DNA of 64,000 nt from an uncultured Desulfovibrio sp. (lineage in GTDB: Bacteria > Desulfobacterota > Desulfovibrionia > Desulfovibrionales > Desulfovibrionaceae). The number at the start of each line of letters is the position of its first letter. Position 1 is the stretch's first letter. The notes beneath the pieces were generated by a model that did no database searches, had not been told where the DNA came from, and saw only the letters and a program-made list of their open reading frames with translations. This document shows positions 9,454-19,309 of the stretch, one piece after another. The stretch covers positions 1-64,000 of the forward strand of contig CALVHF010000006.1 of the NCBI GenBank assembly GCA_944327295.1. Reading direction: 5' to 3'. The translations under genes and the position numbers were made by a program.

Positions 9454-9753
9454 ATGGCCCAAGATATACCGGCAATTTCCCGTGAGGATGTGCTGCACAT
9501 GGCACAGCTGGCCCGTCTGACCGTGGACGAGGCCGATGTGGATCGTTTTGCCAGGCAGATGAGCGACATTGTCGCCTACATGGATGTGCTCAACTCTGTG
9601 GACACAAGCGACGTCGCTCCCCTGTATTCCCCGGCAGGGCATGACATTCAGTACCGGACCGACACGGCCGCGCATGTGCGCACCCGCGAGCAGGTCCTGG
9701 CCAATGCCCCGGACAGGAACGAGAACTACTTTATCGTTCCGAGAATCGTGTAG
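9454..9753 (+). CDS. gatC: Asp-tRNA(Asn)/Glu-tRNA(Gln) amidotransferase subunit C
   Basis: This 99-residue protein matches GatC in length and pattern: the N-terminal segment [24 protein letters not shown], then [20 protein letters not shown]. GatC stabilises GatA in the GatCAB complex, which amidates misacylated Glu-tRNA(Gln) and/or Asp-tRNA(Asn). The ATG follows CAGGAACA. gatA begins 28 bases downstream; gatB is not in this window. Confidence 0.95.
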   Translation: MAQDIPAISREDVLHMAQLARLTVDEADVDRFARQMSDIVAYMDVLNSVDTSDVAPLYSPAGHDIQYRTDTAAHVRTREQVLANAPDRNENYFIVPRIV

Positions 9754-9781
9754 CCTGCCGCAGGAAGAAGGAGAACGACAG

Positions 9782-11251
9782 ATGGATGACCTCACTCAAC
9801 TTTCCCTGACCGAGGTTGCCGGAGCGCTCAAAGACGGTCAGGTCAAGGCGGTGGAAGCAACGGCTGCCTGTCTTGATCGCATTCAGGCAACGGAAGACCA
9901 GCTCGGAGCCCTGCTCTACGTGGACGCCGAAGGGGCCATAGAGCTGGCCGAAAAGATGGACAGCGAAGGCCCTGATCTGGAAAAGCCTCTGTGGGGCGTG
10001 CCCGTGACCGTGAAGGATGCCCTGGTGACCAGGGACATGCCCACCACGGCAGCCTCGCGCTTCCTGCAGGACTTTCGTCCCATGTACGATGCCTTCGTGG
10101 TCGACCGCCTGCGCAAGGCCGGAGCCATCATTCTGGGCAAGAACAACATGGACGAATTTGCCATGGGCTCCACCACGGAAAATTCGGCCTATCAGACAAC
10201 GCACAATCCCTGGGATGTGACCAGAGTGCCCGGCGGCTCCTCCGGCGGTTCTGCCTGCAGCGTGGCTGCCAGACAGTGCTACGCCTCTCTTGGATCCGAC
10301 ACCGGCGGATCCATCCGTCAGCCTGCGGCCTTCTGCGGCTGCGTGGGCATCAAGCCCACCTACGGCAGGGTATCCAGATACGGCCTCATTGCCTACGGTT
10401 CCTCCCTGGATCAGGTTGGTCCCCTGACCAGGACGGTGGAGGACTGTGCCCGTGTGCTGTCCGTCATTGCCGGCTGGGACGAACGGGACATGACCTGCTC
10501 GCCCAGGGACGTGGACGACTATGTGGCAGCCATGAAGCCGGAAAACCTGGAAGGCCGGGTCATTGGCCTGCCCAGCGAGTATTTTGGCGAGGGCCTCTCC
10601 GACGAGGTGCGCGAGGGCCGGGATCGGGCCGTGGCAGCCCTGCACGAGCTTGGCGCCACTACTGTGGAGGTGAGCCTGCCCAGTACCGAAGCAGCCATTG
10701 CCACCTACTACATCATAGCCATGGCCGAAGCGAGCTCCAACCTGGCCCGCTATGACGGCGTGCGCTACGGCCACCGCTGCGAGGCGCCAAAGGACCTGCA
10801 GGAAATGTACACTCTGTCCCGCAAGGAAGGCTTTGGCGATGAAGTGAAGCGCCGCATCATGCTGGGCACCTTCGTGCTCTCCTCCGGCTATTACGACGCC
10901 TACTACAAGAAAGCCGCCCAGGTCCGGCGTCTCATCAGAGACGAATTTGTGGCCGCCCTCTCCAAGTGCGACTGCCTGCTGGCCCCGGTGTCGCCCATCG
11001 TGGCCTGGCCCCTGGGCGCCCATGCCCAGGATCCCCTGCAGGCCTTCCTCATGGACGCCTATACCTGCCCGGTCAACCTTGCCGGCCTGCCCAGCCTGTC
11101 TTTGCCTGTGTGCCTGGGCTCTTCCGGTCTGCCCGTGGGCATGCAGCTCATAGGCAGGGCCTTTGACGAAACAACCCTCTTCTCGGTAGGCAGTGCCCTG
11201 GAAAGGAGCCTGCCTTCCATAGGATCACCCGCAGCTGTCGACGCAGAGTAA
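9782..11251 (+). CDS. gatA: Asp-tRNA(Asn)/Glu-tRNA(Gln) amidotransferase subunit A
   Basis: GatA is the amidase-signature subunit that releases ammonia from glutamine for tRNA-dependent amidation. The 489-residue protein has the full Ser-cisSer-Lys triad: Lys78 in VTVKDAL, cis-Ser153 in GGSSGGSA and nucleophile Ser177 in TGGSIRQPA. The start is ATG 9782 after GAAGGAGA; open frame further upstream overlaps gatC and is not conserved. It forms an operon with gatC and is closed by the terminator at 11296. Confidence 0.97.
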   Translation: MDDLTQLSLTEVAGALKDGQVKAVEATAACLDRIQATEDQLGALLYVDAEGAIELAEKMDSEGPDLEKPLWGVPVTVKDALVTRDMPTTAASRFLQDFRPMYDAFVVDRLRKAGAIILGKNNMDEFAMGSTTENSAYQTTHNPWDVTRVPGGSSGGSACSVAARQCYASLGSDTGGSIRQPAAFCGCVGIKPTYGRVSRYGLIAYGSSLDQVGPLTRTVEDCARVLSVIAGWDERDMTCSPRDVDDYVAAMKPENLEGRVIGLPSEYFGEGLSDEVREGRDRAVAALHELGATTVEVSLPSTEAAIATYYIIAMAEASSNLARYDGVRYGHRCEAPKDLQEMYTLSRKEGFGDEVKRRIMLGTFVLSSGYYDAYYKKAAQVRRLIRDEFVAALSKCDCLLAPVSPIVAWPLGAHAQDPLQAFLMDAYTCPVNLAGLPSLSLPVCLGSSGLPVGMQLIGRAFDETTLFSVGSALERSLPSIGSPAAVDAE

Positions 11252-11295
11252 GGGAAGGCTGGCTGCAAAGCGGTGTCTGCCTTGTTCCCTTCACA

Positions 11296-11348
11296 AAGGC
11301 CTGGTCTCTTTTGCTATGTCTGCGGCAACAGGGGGCCAGGCCTTTTTT
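11296..11348 (+). terminator. Intrinsic terminator of gatCA
   Basis: AAGGCCTGG (11296-11304) pairs with CCAGGCCTT (11336-11344), followed by a T6 run. Confidence 0.85.
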
Positions 11349-11432
11349 GCCGACACGGGCGGAAGCATGCCGCACGCTCTCTGTTTTTTTGAAATGCAGC
11401 CTCTGCGCAACGGACTCTCTTGGGAGGACAAT

Positions 11433-12440
11433 ATGGCATCAACACTGCACTTGGGCGCCCTGAAGGAAGAAGACATATGGGCCGCCTGCGACAGCCTGGT
11501 CAGCAGGGGCAGGAAGCCGACGCAGGCTGCCGTGCGCGAGTTTCTGGGCAAGGGCTCCTATTCCACCATAGGTCCGGCCCTGCGATCCTGGCAGGAACAT
11601 CAGCTCTTTATCCTGCGGACGCCCAGGGATCAGGCCGCCAAGGCCGTGCACGACATGGCCCAGGAATTTTGCCGCAACCTGATGGACAGGCTGACGGTCT
11701 GGCAGAAGGAGCAGGAGGTCTTTGAGAAGCAGTGCGATCTCGGGCGGCAGGTGGCGGAGGAACTGCATGAAACGTCTGCTGCCAGGGCGGAAACACTGGA
11801 GCGCAACCTGCAGAAACTGGAAGCGGATCTGGCCCGCATGGAACAGGAGCGCAACCAGGCCCTGGAGCGCTGTGCCGTGCTGCTTGATCAGCTCAGGCAG
11901 CTGCAGCAGGAGCGCGACAGCCTTGTGCAGCGCCTGGAAGAGCAGGACGGCCCGCTGCCTGCGGAGCAGTCGGCAGCCCGGCAGGAGGCACAGGCCAGGG
12001 ACCCCATGGAGGAGGCGGCAGACCGGGAGCAGACGCAGGAAGGCACAGACGAGGTGCCGGGCCAGGGAGCTTTTGAACCTGAGCCTGCCCGCGAAGACGA
12101 AGAAGAGGCAGAGCAGTCGGCCGAATCCGTCCCCTGCGGGGACGACGGCTCTGCGCCTGAAGGATCGGGTACAGAATTCGCAGCGGCTGAAGAGGCTTGT
12201 GCAGATGAGGCAGCGGCTCTTGCAGATGGTGCGGACGCCGGGCCTGTGCTCTCTCTGCCCTATCTGAATGACAAGGATCGTGCCCTGCGCCCCATGGCAC
12301 TTGCCCAGCTGCGCAAGTGGCCGGACGGCAAGAAGCTGACGGCCAACAAGCTGCTCAAGGCCATGGACATGAAGTCCAACGAAAACAATGTGACCCTGGC
12401 CAGATACTGGTGCGATCATGCCGACGAGCTGCGCGACTGA
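11433..12440 (+). CDS. KfrA-type DNA-binding protein with coiled coil
   Basis: The first ~60 residues match the KfrA N-terminal DNA-binding domain: EEDIWAACDSLVSRGRKPTQAAVREFLGKG, then YSTIGPALRSW. Next come a long coiled coil (about residues 80-190, rich in Gln, Glu, Leu and Arg), a very acidic linker, and a basic C-terminal module ending LARYWCDHADELRD. The start is ATG 11433, 5 bases after GGGAGG; earlier in-frame ATGs lie in the preceding terminator region. KfrA proteins are best known from plasmids, where they autoregulate and help partitioning. Here the gene is chromosomal beside gatCA and its role is unknown. Confidence 0.75.
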   Translation: MASTLHLGALKEEDIWAACDSLVSRGRKPTQAAVREFLGKGSYSTIGPALRSWQEHQLFILRTPRDQAAKAVHDMAQEFCRNLMDRLTVWQKEQEVFEKQCDLGRQVAEELHETSAARAETLERNLQKLEADLARMEQERNQALERCAVLLDQLRQLQQERDSLVQRLEEQDGPLPAEQSAARQEAQARDPMEEAADREQTQEGTDEVPGQGAFEPEPAREDEEEAEQSAESVPCGDDGSAPEGSGTEFAAAEEACADEAAALADGADAGPVLSLPYLNDKDRALRPMALAQLRKWPDGKKLTANKLLKAMDMKSNENNVTLARYWCDHADELRD

Positions 12441-12818
12441 AAGAGAGCTTCCCTGTGCGTCCCATGAGGAAAGGCTTCCGAAGGACGTCTGCGGTTTTTT
12501 GCCCGGCGGATCTCTTTGCATCCGGCCCTCATTTTGCTACGGTGAAGAGGTAGCAAAACAGAAAATCGCGACGCTTTCATCCGAAGGCGAGGGCATGTCT
12601 GCCAGACTGTCGTTTCGCCTGTCCATGCCAGTATCAGCGGCGCAAGGACGTGCAGGGCCTCGTGGTGGTCCATGGTGGTGCCCTTGAGCAGGCTTTTTCG
12701 CGCAACGCTGTGAATATGCCCATACCGATCCGGGGGCAGAACAAACCGGCCTCCGGAATGTCGTAAACAAAAGGGAAGACTCCCGCATCGAACTGCGGGG
12801 GCATTCATGGAGGACAAC
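12441..12818. other. Intergenic region kfrA-like - glcG-like
   Basis: No gene supported. A T6 run at about 12495-12500 lacks a convincing stem. The region must hold the promoter of the gene at 12819, but no clear -35/-10 pair was seen. Confidence 0.4.
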
Positions 12819-13337
12819 ATGATTCGTTCTTTTGTTGCTGCGCTTGTTCTGAGCCTTTTTGTGGCAGGCAGTGCTTCTGCTGCCAAGGTGGATGTTTCCA
12901 AATTGCAGCTGGCTGGTGACATCACCCAGGCCCAGGCCGAGATTGTGCTGAAGGGTGCCCTGGCCAAAGCCGTGGATCAGGGTGTGCCCATGAACATCGC
13001 CGTTGTTGACGCCGGTGGCAATCTCAAGGCCTTCCTGCGCATGGACGGCGCCTTCCTGGGCAGCATCGACGTTTCCATCGGCAAGGCCGAGACAGCCCGC
13101 CGCTTCAACATGTCCACTGCGGCCCTGGGCGCTGCAGCCCAGCCCGGCGGTGAACTTTTCGGCATTGAAGTGACCAACGGCAGACTGGTCATCTTTGGTG
13201 GCGGCGAACTGCTTCGTGACGCAAACGGCGTGATCATCGGTGCCATTGGCGTGAGCGGCGGTTCTGTGGCCGAAGACACCAATGTGGCCAAGGCCGGTGT
13301 GGCTGCCCTGGAAAAGGCTGTGAAGGCCAAGAAGTAG
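12819..13337 (+). CDS. Secreted GlcG/HbpS-family (DUF336) protein
   Basis: This 172-residue protein begins with a Sec signal peptide (residues 1-21, cleavage after SASA), so it should be periplasmic. The rest matches the GlcG/HbpS family: AQAEIVLKGALAKAVDQGV, NIAVVDAGGNLKAFLRMDGA and a Gly-rich C-terminal part (GVIIGAIGVSGGS). Some family members bind haem; others are accessory proteins of glycolate or propanediol pathways with no proven chemistry. ATG 12819 is chosen because GGAGGA lies 5 bases upstream, whereas the ATG at 12807 overlaps that RBS. It is monocistronic, with its own terminator. Confidence 0.85.
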   Translation: MIRSFVAALVLSLFVAGSASAAKVDVSKLQLAGDITQAQAEIVLKGALAKAVDQGVPMNIAVVDAGGNLKAFLRMDGAFLGSIDVSIGKAETARRFNMSTAALGAAAQPGGELFGIEVTNGRLVIFGGGELLRDANGVIIGAIGVSGGSVAEDTNVAKAGVAALEKAVKAKK

Positions 13338-13369
13338 TCCGCACAAAGACAGATTAAGGCATTTTTGCA

Positions 13370-13420
13370 GGGGCCTGTCCGCCCGGTACTGACGTACCGG
13401 GGAGGGACGGGCCCCTTTTT
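13370..13420 (+). terminator. Intrinsic terminator of the glcG-like gene
   Basis: GGGGCCTGTCC (13370-13380) pairs with GGACGGGCCCC (13405-13415, one wobble), enclosing a GGTAC/GTACC stem, and is followed by T5. Confidence 0.92.
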
Positions 13421-13553
13421 CGTGCCTCCAGCCAGGGGCCTGTGACTGCAGTCTCTTGGCAAAACAGGACATTTGCTGTATGCATTCCTCTCCAATGGCT
13501 CACTGTTTCGCAAAGAGATACAGGCTGGGCATTGTGTTTCTGGAGGATATTCT

Positions 13554-14984
13554 ATGTCTGGAGTGTGGTATTTCTGGGGAAGCCTTGCGCTGCTTGTGGG
13601 CGGCTATTTTGTCTACGGCTCCCTGGTAGAAAGGATCTTTGGTGCCGACTACAGGAGGCCCACTCCCTTGCAGACCAAGGGAGATGGCGTTGATTATGTT
13701 GCCCTGCCCAAATACAAGATATTTCTCATTCAGTTTCTGAACATAGCAGGACTTGGTCCTGTGCTTGGTCCCATTCTGGGCGCCCTGTACGGCCCGTCCG
13801 CCCTCCTGTGGGTGGTCTTTGGCTCCATCTTTGCCGGAGCCGTGCACGATTACTGCTCGGGCATGATGAGCCTGCGTCTTGGCGGCGCCTCCTATCCCGA
13901 AATCATAGGCCACAGTTTCGGCATGAAGGTGCGCCGCTTCATGGAGCTCTTCACGATCTGCTTCATGATCATGGTGGGTGCTGTCTTTGTGCTCGGTCCT
14001 GCAGCCCTGCTGGCCAGCATGACGCCCTTTGGCATTGTCTTCTGGTCCTGCATCATCTTCCTCTATTACTTCCTCGCAACCATCATGCCCATTGATGTTA
14101 TCATCGGGCGCATCTATCCCTATTTCGGACTGCTGCTCCTGGTCATGGTCTTTGGCCTGATGGGCGCCCTGCTGCTGGGCGACAGGCCCGTGCTGCCCAA
14201 TACGAACTTTGTGGTCAATACGGACCCGAGCGGTCTGCCCCGCTGGCCCCTGCTCTTTGTGACCATTGCCTGTGGTGCCATCAGCGGCTTTCATGCCACG
14301 CAGTCGCCGCTCATGGCCCGCTGCATGAGCAGCGAGAAGGACGGCCGCCTGCTCTTCTACGGTCCCATGATTGCCGAGGGCATCATCGGCCTCATCTGGG
14401 TGACCCTGGGGCTTTCCTTCTATGACTCCCCCGAAGCTCTGCAGGCCGTCATTGCCAAGGGATCGCCCACCCTGGTGGTCAAGGAAATTTCCATGGAACT
14501 TCTGGGCGGTTTTGGCGGCTTCCTGGCCGTGCTGGGCGTCATTGTCCTGCCCGTCACCACAGGAGATACAGCCTTCCGCGGCGCCCGCCTGCTGGTGGCC
14601 GATGCCCTGCATATCGATCAGGGCAGGATCAGCCGGAGGCTCATGCTGACAATTCCCCTCTTTGCCGCAGGCATCGTGCTCACCATGGTGGATTTTGACG
14701 TCATCTGGCGCTACTTCGGCTGGGCCAACCAGACCATGGCCTGCGTGACGCTCTGGGCCGTAGCCATCTATCTTGTGCGCGAGCACCGTCTGCACTGGAT
14801 TGCCACCCTGCCGGCCGTGTTCATGACAGCCGTCTGCGTGAGCTATCTGTGCAATGCCAAAATAGGCTTTGGTCTGAGCCTGCAGGTCTCCAGCGTCATC
14901 GCCGTCCTGGTCAGCCTGCTCTGCCTTGCCGCCTTCCTGCGCATGGCGCCCCGCAGGGAGCAGGTCGTGAAGCAGACCAGCTGA
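13554..14984 (+). CDS. CstA-family transporter (peptide/pyruvate carbon-starvation type)
   Basis: This 476-residue protein is strongly hydrophobic, with roughly a dozen membrane segments, and carries the CstA hallmark region (PKYKIFLIQFLNIAGLGPV then GPILGALYGP) plus a conserved ATQSPLMARC loop. CstA relatives import peptides or pyruvate under carbon limitation. It is shorter than E. coli CstA, like the compact anaerobe versions. The start is ATG 13554 after TGGAGGAT; the frame upstream is open but not hydrophobic. Substrate specificity cannot be read from sequence. It converges with recR across a shared terminator. Confidence 0.88.
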   Translation: MSGVWYFWGSLALLVGGYFVYGSLVERIFGADYRRPTPLQTKGDGVDYVALPKYKIFLIQFLNIAGLGPVLGPILGALYGPSALLWVVFGSIFAGAVHDYCSGMMSLRLGGASYPEIIGHSFGMKVRRFMELFTICFMIMVGAVFVLGPAALLASMTPFGIVFWSCIIFLYYFLATIMPIDVIIGRIYPYFGLLLLVMVFGLMGALLLGDRPVLPNTNFVVNTDPSGLPRWPLLFVTIACGAISGFHATQSPLMARCMSSEKDGRLLFYGPMIAEGIIGLIWVTLGLSFYDSPEALQAVIAKGSPTLVVKEISMELLGGFGGFLAVLGVIVLPVTTGDTAFRGARLLVADALHIDQGRISRRLMLTIPLFAAGIVLTMVDFDVIWRYFGWANQTMACVTLWAVAIYLVREHRLHWIATLPAVFMTAVCVSYLCNAKIGFGLSLQVSSVIAVLVSLLCLAAFLRMAPRREQVVKQTS

Positions 14985-15057
14985 TGCCTGCAACGGACAG
15001 GCCGGAGATGCTCATGAAGTGCTGAAGAGCCGGCCTGCCCCTGACAGCACAAGCAGA

Positions 15058-15097
15058 AAAGCCGCCGGAAACAGAGAATGGTTTCCGGCGGCTTTCT
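15058..15097. terminator. Bidirectional terminator between the cstA-like gene and recR
   Basis: AAAGCCGCCGGAAAC (15058-15072) pairs perfectly with GTTTCCGGCGGCTTT (15081-15095). It is flanked by A-rich and T-rich sequence, so it can serve both converging transcripts. Confidence 0.9.
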
Positions 15098-15137
15098 TAT
15101 TGGTGTCTGGCTGATGTGTCTGGGTGTTGGATCGCTG

Positions 15138-15749
15138 CTATTGCAGGGCCTGGCGGTATTTGAGCGACTGGCGCAGGGTTTCGGCATCCATGTGCTTGAC
15201 CTCGCTGCCAAGGGGAATGCCCTGGGCCAGACGGGTGATGCGGATGGCAGGAAAGTCTGCCTGCATGAAGGCCTGGATGAAGGAGGCCGTGTTTTCGGCC
15301 TCAAGGGTGGCGCCAAGGGCCAGGATGAGCTCCTGCACCTCGCCTTCGGCAAGGCGGCTGGTCAGTCTGTCCAGATCCATCCTGTCCTGGCCGCTCTTGT
15401 CCAAGGGATTGAGCAGGCCGCCCAGGATGAGGTACTGGCCGCGGTAGAAACCGCCGCGCTCCAGGGTCAGCTCGCTGTCCCAGTCCGTGACCAGACAGAG
15501 GGTTTCCCTGCTGCGGGAGGGATCGGCGCAGATGGGGCAGACGGGAGCCGCGGAAAGGCCTCCGCAGCGGCTGCACAGATGGAGCTTGTCGCGCAGGGTG
15601 GCAATGCTCTGGCCCAGTTCCCTGGTCTGGGCCTCGGGCCAGCTCAAGAGGGTCATGGCCACACGCAGGGCCGACTTGGGGCCCATGCCCGGCAGACGGC
15701 CGAGCCTGGTCACCAGATCCTGCAGCGGGGCCGGCAGTTCGCAGGACAT
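15138..15749 (-). CDS. recR: Recombination protein RecR
   Basis: RecR works with RecF and RecO to load RecA at gapped DNA. The 203-residue protein has the family order: helix-hairpin-helix (LVTRLGRLPGMGPKSALRV, residues 12-30), a Cys4 zinc finger (Cys59, Cys62, Cys71, Cys74), and a Toprim domain from about residue 82 (LCLVTDWDSELTLERGG). Its ATG lies one base after the ebfC stop, so the pair is translationally linked, a classic dnaX-ebfC-recR arrangement. Confidence 0.97.
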   Translation of the reverse strand: MSCELPAPLQDLVTRLGRLPGMGPKSALRVAMTLLSWPEAQTRELGQSIATLRDKLHLCSRCGGLSAAPVCPICADPSRSRETLCLVTDWDSELTLERGGFYRGQYLILGGLLNPLDKSGQDRMDLDRLTSRLAEGEVQELILALGATLEAENTASFIQAFMQADFPAIRITRLAQGIPLGSEVKHMDAETLRQSLKYRQALQ

Positions 15750-15750
15750 G

Positions 15751-16062
15751 CTAGAACAGGCCGGGCAGGCGGATGCCGCCGGACAGGTTGGTCATCTCGC
15801 GTTCCAGGCTTTCCCTGGAGATGCGGTTGGCCTCGTTGACGGCAGAGATGATCAGATCCTGCAGCATTTCGGCATCGCAGTCTTTCAGGGCGCTGGGCTC
15901 AATGGTCAGGCTCTGGATGACCTGCTTGCCATTGACCGTGACCTTGACCATGCCACCGCCACTGGAGGCTTCGAATGTGCTGGCCTCGGCTTCCTGCTGC
16001 AGTTTGCTGAGTTTATTTTGCATAATCTGTGCCTGACGCACGATTTCATTCATGTTGCGCAT
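15751..16062 (-). CDS. ebfC: Nucleoid-associated protein YbaB/EbfC
   Basis: A 103-residue YbaB/EbfC protein, a small dimeric DNA-binding protein often encoded between dnaX and recR, as here. Visible family features are the N-terminal helix (MNEIVRQAQIMQNKLSKLQQ) and the conserved GGGMVKVTVNGKQVIQSLTI strand. The ATG at 16062 is preferred because GAGGA lies 6 bases upstream; a GTG at 16074 is in frame but sits on that RBS. Confidence 0.95.
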   Translation of the reverse strand: MRNMNEIVRQAQIMQNKLSKLQQEAEASTFEASSGGGMVKVTVNGKQVIQSLTIEPSALKDCDAEMLQDLIISAVNEANRISRESLEREMTNLSGGIRLPGLF

Positions 16063-16116
16063 GAAAATCCTCACAGGGAAAAAGAGTAGTAGAAAAAACA
16101 GAAGAGGCGGATCAGG

Positions 16117-18219
16117 TCAGCGTCTCTGGACGTGATCCACATGAGCCTTGAGCAGTTCAAAGCAGTATTTGAGCTCTGGTCTGTCCAGTACAACCGGGGT
16201 GCTCTGTGCCTGGGCATGCGTGCGGCCCCGTTCGGACAGGGAGAGCTCGACCTGTATCGCAGTCTTCAGGAACTGGGACAGAGAAGATTCCAGGGTGGGC
16301 AGCGCCCGCCTGAGCGAGGCGAGCTGGCTTGCATTGTCGGCTTCAAGAACCAGAGTGTTCGCGCGTCTGGCAGTGCAGCGCACACCGTTCAGAAGATAGG
16401 GCGCAGGGGACCCGGGCGTTTGCTGGGCAAAGGCCCGGTAGGCTGCCCAGTCCGGCAGAGCCGAGGCCATGCGGATCTGTCCCATGGGGGCATCGCCCAT
16501 GACCTCTTCGAAGTCGTCCTCCTCCTGTCCTTCGTCGCTGTCCGTATTGCTGTCGGACCAGGCCGGCTGCCGGACAGGTGGGGTGTAGGTGTACACGGAC
16601 CTGGTAGCTCCCGGCGTCTCGCTGTCTGCCTTCGGCGTAGCAGCCGGTGCAGCGCTGGCTGCAGCGGTCTGCGGAGGTGCCGTTTGGCCCGTGACCTGAG
16701 CCTGTACAGGTCCCTCCGGCTGCACAGGACGTTTGGCCCCTGTGGGCGCATTGTCCCTGCTTTGGGCGGAAGACTCTGCCTGTACGTGTGGGTGCTGTGC
16801 CGGCTGTGTGGCCTGAATGGACTGTGCGGACCTGCCTTGCGGAAGCGTACTGCCGACACTGCTGGCAGGGTTTCGCTGTTTCTGCCAGGAGGATCGGTCT
16901 GGGCCGGAAGCGGAAGAAACGGATGCCTGAGAAGGAGCTGCGGGTGCGCCTGGGGCTGCAGTGGACCCTGCAGGGGAAGGCCTGGGCGCTGCAGTCAAGA
17001 CGGAGCCCTGTGGCTGCTGAGCGGGTCGTGTGCTGTCTGCCGGAGTCGTGACTCCGGCATTTCTAGGGCGCGGTGCGGCTCTCTCCTCTGCAGAGCCCTG
17101 GTCGAAAACAAGGGAAGAGGGAAGCAGGTGCGGCAGCAGGGCCAGGTTGACCAGCAGGAGTTCCAGGGCTGCGGCAGGCTCCTGGCTGACCGTGACAGAG
17201 CGCTGGGCGCTGAGAATCATCTGCCAGGCCGCATGGAGATAGGAAGGCGTGAAGCGCGGTGCAATGGTTTCCAGGAAATCCAGTTCTCCGGCAGGCACGC
17301 CCAGTCTGGCCACGGCGTCCCTGTCGCACTGGCGCAGCAGGAAGAGCGAGCGGAAATAATCGGTGAGCTCGCGCAGGAAGAAGCCTATGTCCACTTCCTT
17401 GGACACCAGTTCCCTGGTGAAGAGGGCCGTTCCTGCGCAGTCGGTCCGGGCCAGGGCGTCGAAGAGGCTGGCCAAGGCATCCATGCCGGCAAGCCCCAGG
17501 ACCATGCGCACGGTCTCGGCGGTGAGTTTTTCCGAGCCATAGGCCAGAATCTGATCGAGCAGGGACATGCTGTCCCTGGCAGAACCTGCGGCACGCCGGG
17601 CTATGAGGCGCAGGGCGTCCTCTTCGCAGGGCACGTTTTCCTGCTGCAGGATGCGGGAGAGGTGCGCGGCAATGGTGTCTTCGCTGAGATGGCGGAAGGA
17701 AAAGACCTGACAGCGGCTCAGGATGGTGGCCGGAAAGCGGAAGAGTTCTGTGGTGGCAAAGATGAAGACCACATGCTGCGGCGGCTCTTCCAGCGTCTTG
17801 AGCAGCGCGTTGAAGGCATTGCGGGTCAGCATGTGCGCTTCGTCGATGATGAAAATCTTGTAGCGTCCTTCCATGGGTGCAAAGCCCACGGTCTCGCGCA
17901 GGGCGCGGGCATCGTCGACGGTATTGTTGGAGGCACCGTCGAGTTCGATCACGTCGGGATGGTTTCCCTGGGTGATGCGGCGGCACTGCTCGCAGGTATT
18001 GCAGGGCTCTGCGCAGGGGGCGTGTTCGCAGTTGAGCGCCTTGGCAAAAATGCGGGCAATGGTTGTCTTGCCGACACCGCGAGTGCCACTGAGCAGATAG
18101 CCGGAGGCCACGCGATCCTCGGCCGAGGCCCTGGAGAGGACGGCCTTGATGAGGTCCTGACCTGCAACTTCGGAAAAGCGCTGGGGACGATAGCGTGTGG
18201 CAAGGGAAAGATGCTTCAT
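16117..18219 (-). CDS. dnaX: DNA polymerase III subunits gamma/tau
   Basis: This AAA+ clamp-loader subunit (700 residues from ATG 18219) shows Walker A GTRGVGKT (45-52), a zinc-binding cysteine cluster (Cys64-Cys79), Walker B IIDEAH (124-129) and the sensor region FIFATTELFRFPATILSRCQ. A long Pro/Ala/Ser/Gln-rich linker (about 380-560) precedes a tau-like C-terminal domain. GTG 18246 is an alternative start, but ATG 18219 begins the conserved sequence. No slippery A-run for programmed frameshifting was seen. It heads the dnaX-ebfC-recR operon. Confidence 0.96.
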   Translation of the reverse strand: MKHLSLATRYRPQRFSEVAGQDLIKAVLSRASAEDRVASGYLLSGTRGVGKTTIARIFAKALNCEHAPCAEPCNTCEQCRRITQGNHPDVIELDGASNNTVDDARALRETVGFAPMEGRYKIFIIDEAHMLTRNAFNALLKTLEEPPQHVVFIFATTELFRFPATILSRCQVFSFRHLSEDTIAAHLSRILQQENVPCEEDALRLIARRAAGSARDSMSLLDQILAYGSEKLTAETVRMVLGLAGMDALASLFDALARTDCAGTALFTRELVSKEVDIGFFLRELTDYFRSLFLLRQCDRDAVARLGVPAGELDFLETIAPRFTPSYLHAAWQMILSAQRSVTVSQEPAAALELLLVNLALLPHLLPSSLVFDQGSAEERAAPRPRNAGVTTPADSTRPAQQPQGSVLTAAPRPSPAGSTAAPGAPAAPSQASVSSASGPDRSSWQKQRNPASSVGSTLPQGRSAQSIQATQPAQHPHVQAESSAQSRDNAPTGAKRPVQPEGPVQAQVTGQTAPPQTAAASAAPAATPKADSETPGATRSVYTYTPPVRQPAWSDSNTDSDEGQEEDDFEEVMGDAPMGQIRMASALPDWAAYRAFAQQTPGSPAPYLLNGVRCTARRANTLVLEADNASQLASLRRALPTLESSLSQFLKTAIQVELSLSERGRTHAQAQSTPVVLDRPELKYCFELLKAHVDHVQRR

Positions 18220-18326
18220 GGGCGTGATTGCGGACGAGGTTCGCACGGCATCGTGGCAGGGAATCTTGCGGGTGCACAGGGCAGCGGCAAGGGATGCGTG
18301 CGAACCTCGTCAGGAGGGATTTTTAT

Positions 18327-18363
18327 GCCGGCACAAGGGAGAACCGTGCCCTCCCGTGCCGGC
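18327..18363. repeat. Inverted repeat between ilvE and dnaX
   Basis: GCCGGCAC (18327-18334) pairs with GTGCCGGC (18356-18363), with an inner GGGAG/CTCCC stem. There is no T-tract on either strand, so it is not a standard intrinsic terminator. It could slow or process the ilvE transcript ahead of dnaX. Confidence 0.55.
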
Positions 18364-18385
18364 AGGAAATCGGAAATCCGGTCAG

Positions 18386-19309
18386 CTAGTCAATGGTGTA
18401 GGGGGCGAGCCATTCCTTGTACTTGGGATTCTCGCCCCTGGCGACCCTGAAGAATTCCTGCTGCAGGTGCTTGGTCACGGGACCGGCACAGCCGGCGCCG
18501 ATGACGCGGTGATCCATCTCGCGGATGGGGGTGATTTCGGCTGCAGTACCGCAGAAGAAGGCTTCGTCGGCAATGTAGATTTCGTCACGGGAGATCGGAG
18601 CTTCCTCGACGGTGTAGCCGAGATCCCTGGCCAGAGTGATGAGTGAGGAGCGGGTAATGCCGCCCAAGGTGTTGGTCAGATGGGGTGTCTTGATGATGCC
18701 GTTGGCGACAATGAAGATGTTTTCACCGGTGGCTTCGGAGACAACGCCTGCAGGATCCAGCATGACGGCTTCGTCATAGCCGTCTGCCACAGCCTCGATC
18801 TTGGCCAGGATGGAGTTGACATAGTTGCCGGCAGCCTTGGCCTTGGACATGAGGGTGTTGGGATGGATGCGGGTGAAGGAGCTTGTGCGGATGCGGATGC
18901 CCTTTTCCAGGGCTTCGGGTCCCAGATAGGCGCCCCAGGGCCAGCAGGCAATAATGGTCTGCACGGGGTTGTGGCCGGGGTTGACGCCCATTTCGCCATA
19001 GCCCACAAAGGTCAGCGGACGAATGTAGCCGGCTTTCAGCTTGTTGGCACGCAGCGTTTCAATGGTGGCGTCGAAAATCTGCTCTGCCGTGTAGGGAATG
19101 TTCATGCCCAGGATCTTGGCAGAATTGATGAGGCGCTGGGAGTGTTCCTTGAGGCGGAACACGGAAGAACCGGCTGCTCCGCAGTCATAGGCACGAATGC
19201 CTTCAAAGACTGCATCACCATAGTGAAGAGCATGGGTGAGCACATGCACCTTGGCATCAGCCCAGGGCACCAGTTTGCCGTCAAACCAGATGAATTCGGT
19301 AGTTTCCAT
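18386..19309 (-). CDS. ilvE: Branched-chain amino-acid aminotransferase
   Basis: Class IV PLP-dependent aminotransferase of 307 residues, making the last step of valine, leucine and isoleucine synthesis from glutamate and 2-oxo acids. Family signatures are [33 protein letters not shown] and the PLP lysine (about Lys158) in [11 protein letters not shown]. The start is ATG 19309 with AAGGAT upstream. It is transcribed away from the FMN riboswitch locus, and the 350 bases between hold two similar palindromes. Confidence 0.95.
   Translation of the reverse strand: METTEFIWFDGKLVPWADAKVHVLTHALHYGDAVFEGIRAYDCGAAGSSVFRLKEHSQRLINSAKILGMNIPYTAEQIFDATIETLRANKLKAGYIRPLTFVGYGEMGVNPGHNPVQTIIACWPWGAYLGPEALEKGIRIRTSSFTRIHPNTLMSKAKAAGNYVNSILAKIEAVADGYDEAVMLDPAGVVSEATGENIFIVANGIIKTPHLTNTLGGITRSSLITLARDLGYTVEEAPISRDEIYIADEAFFCGTAAEITPIREMDHRVIGAGCAGPVTKHLQQEFFRVARGENPKYKEWLAPYTID

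Noticed and set aside
16117..18219. Programmed frameshift in dnaX
   Set aside because: No A-rich slippery heptamer followed by a stem was seen near the gamma/tau boundary.
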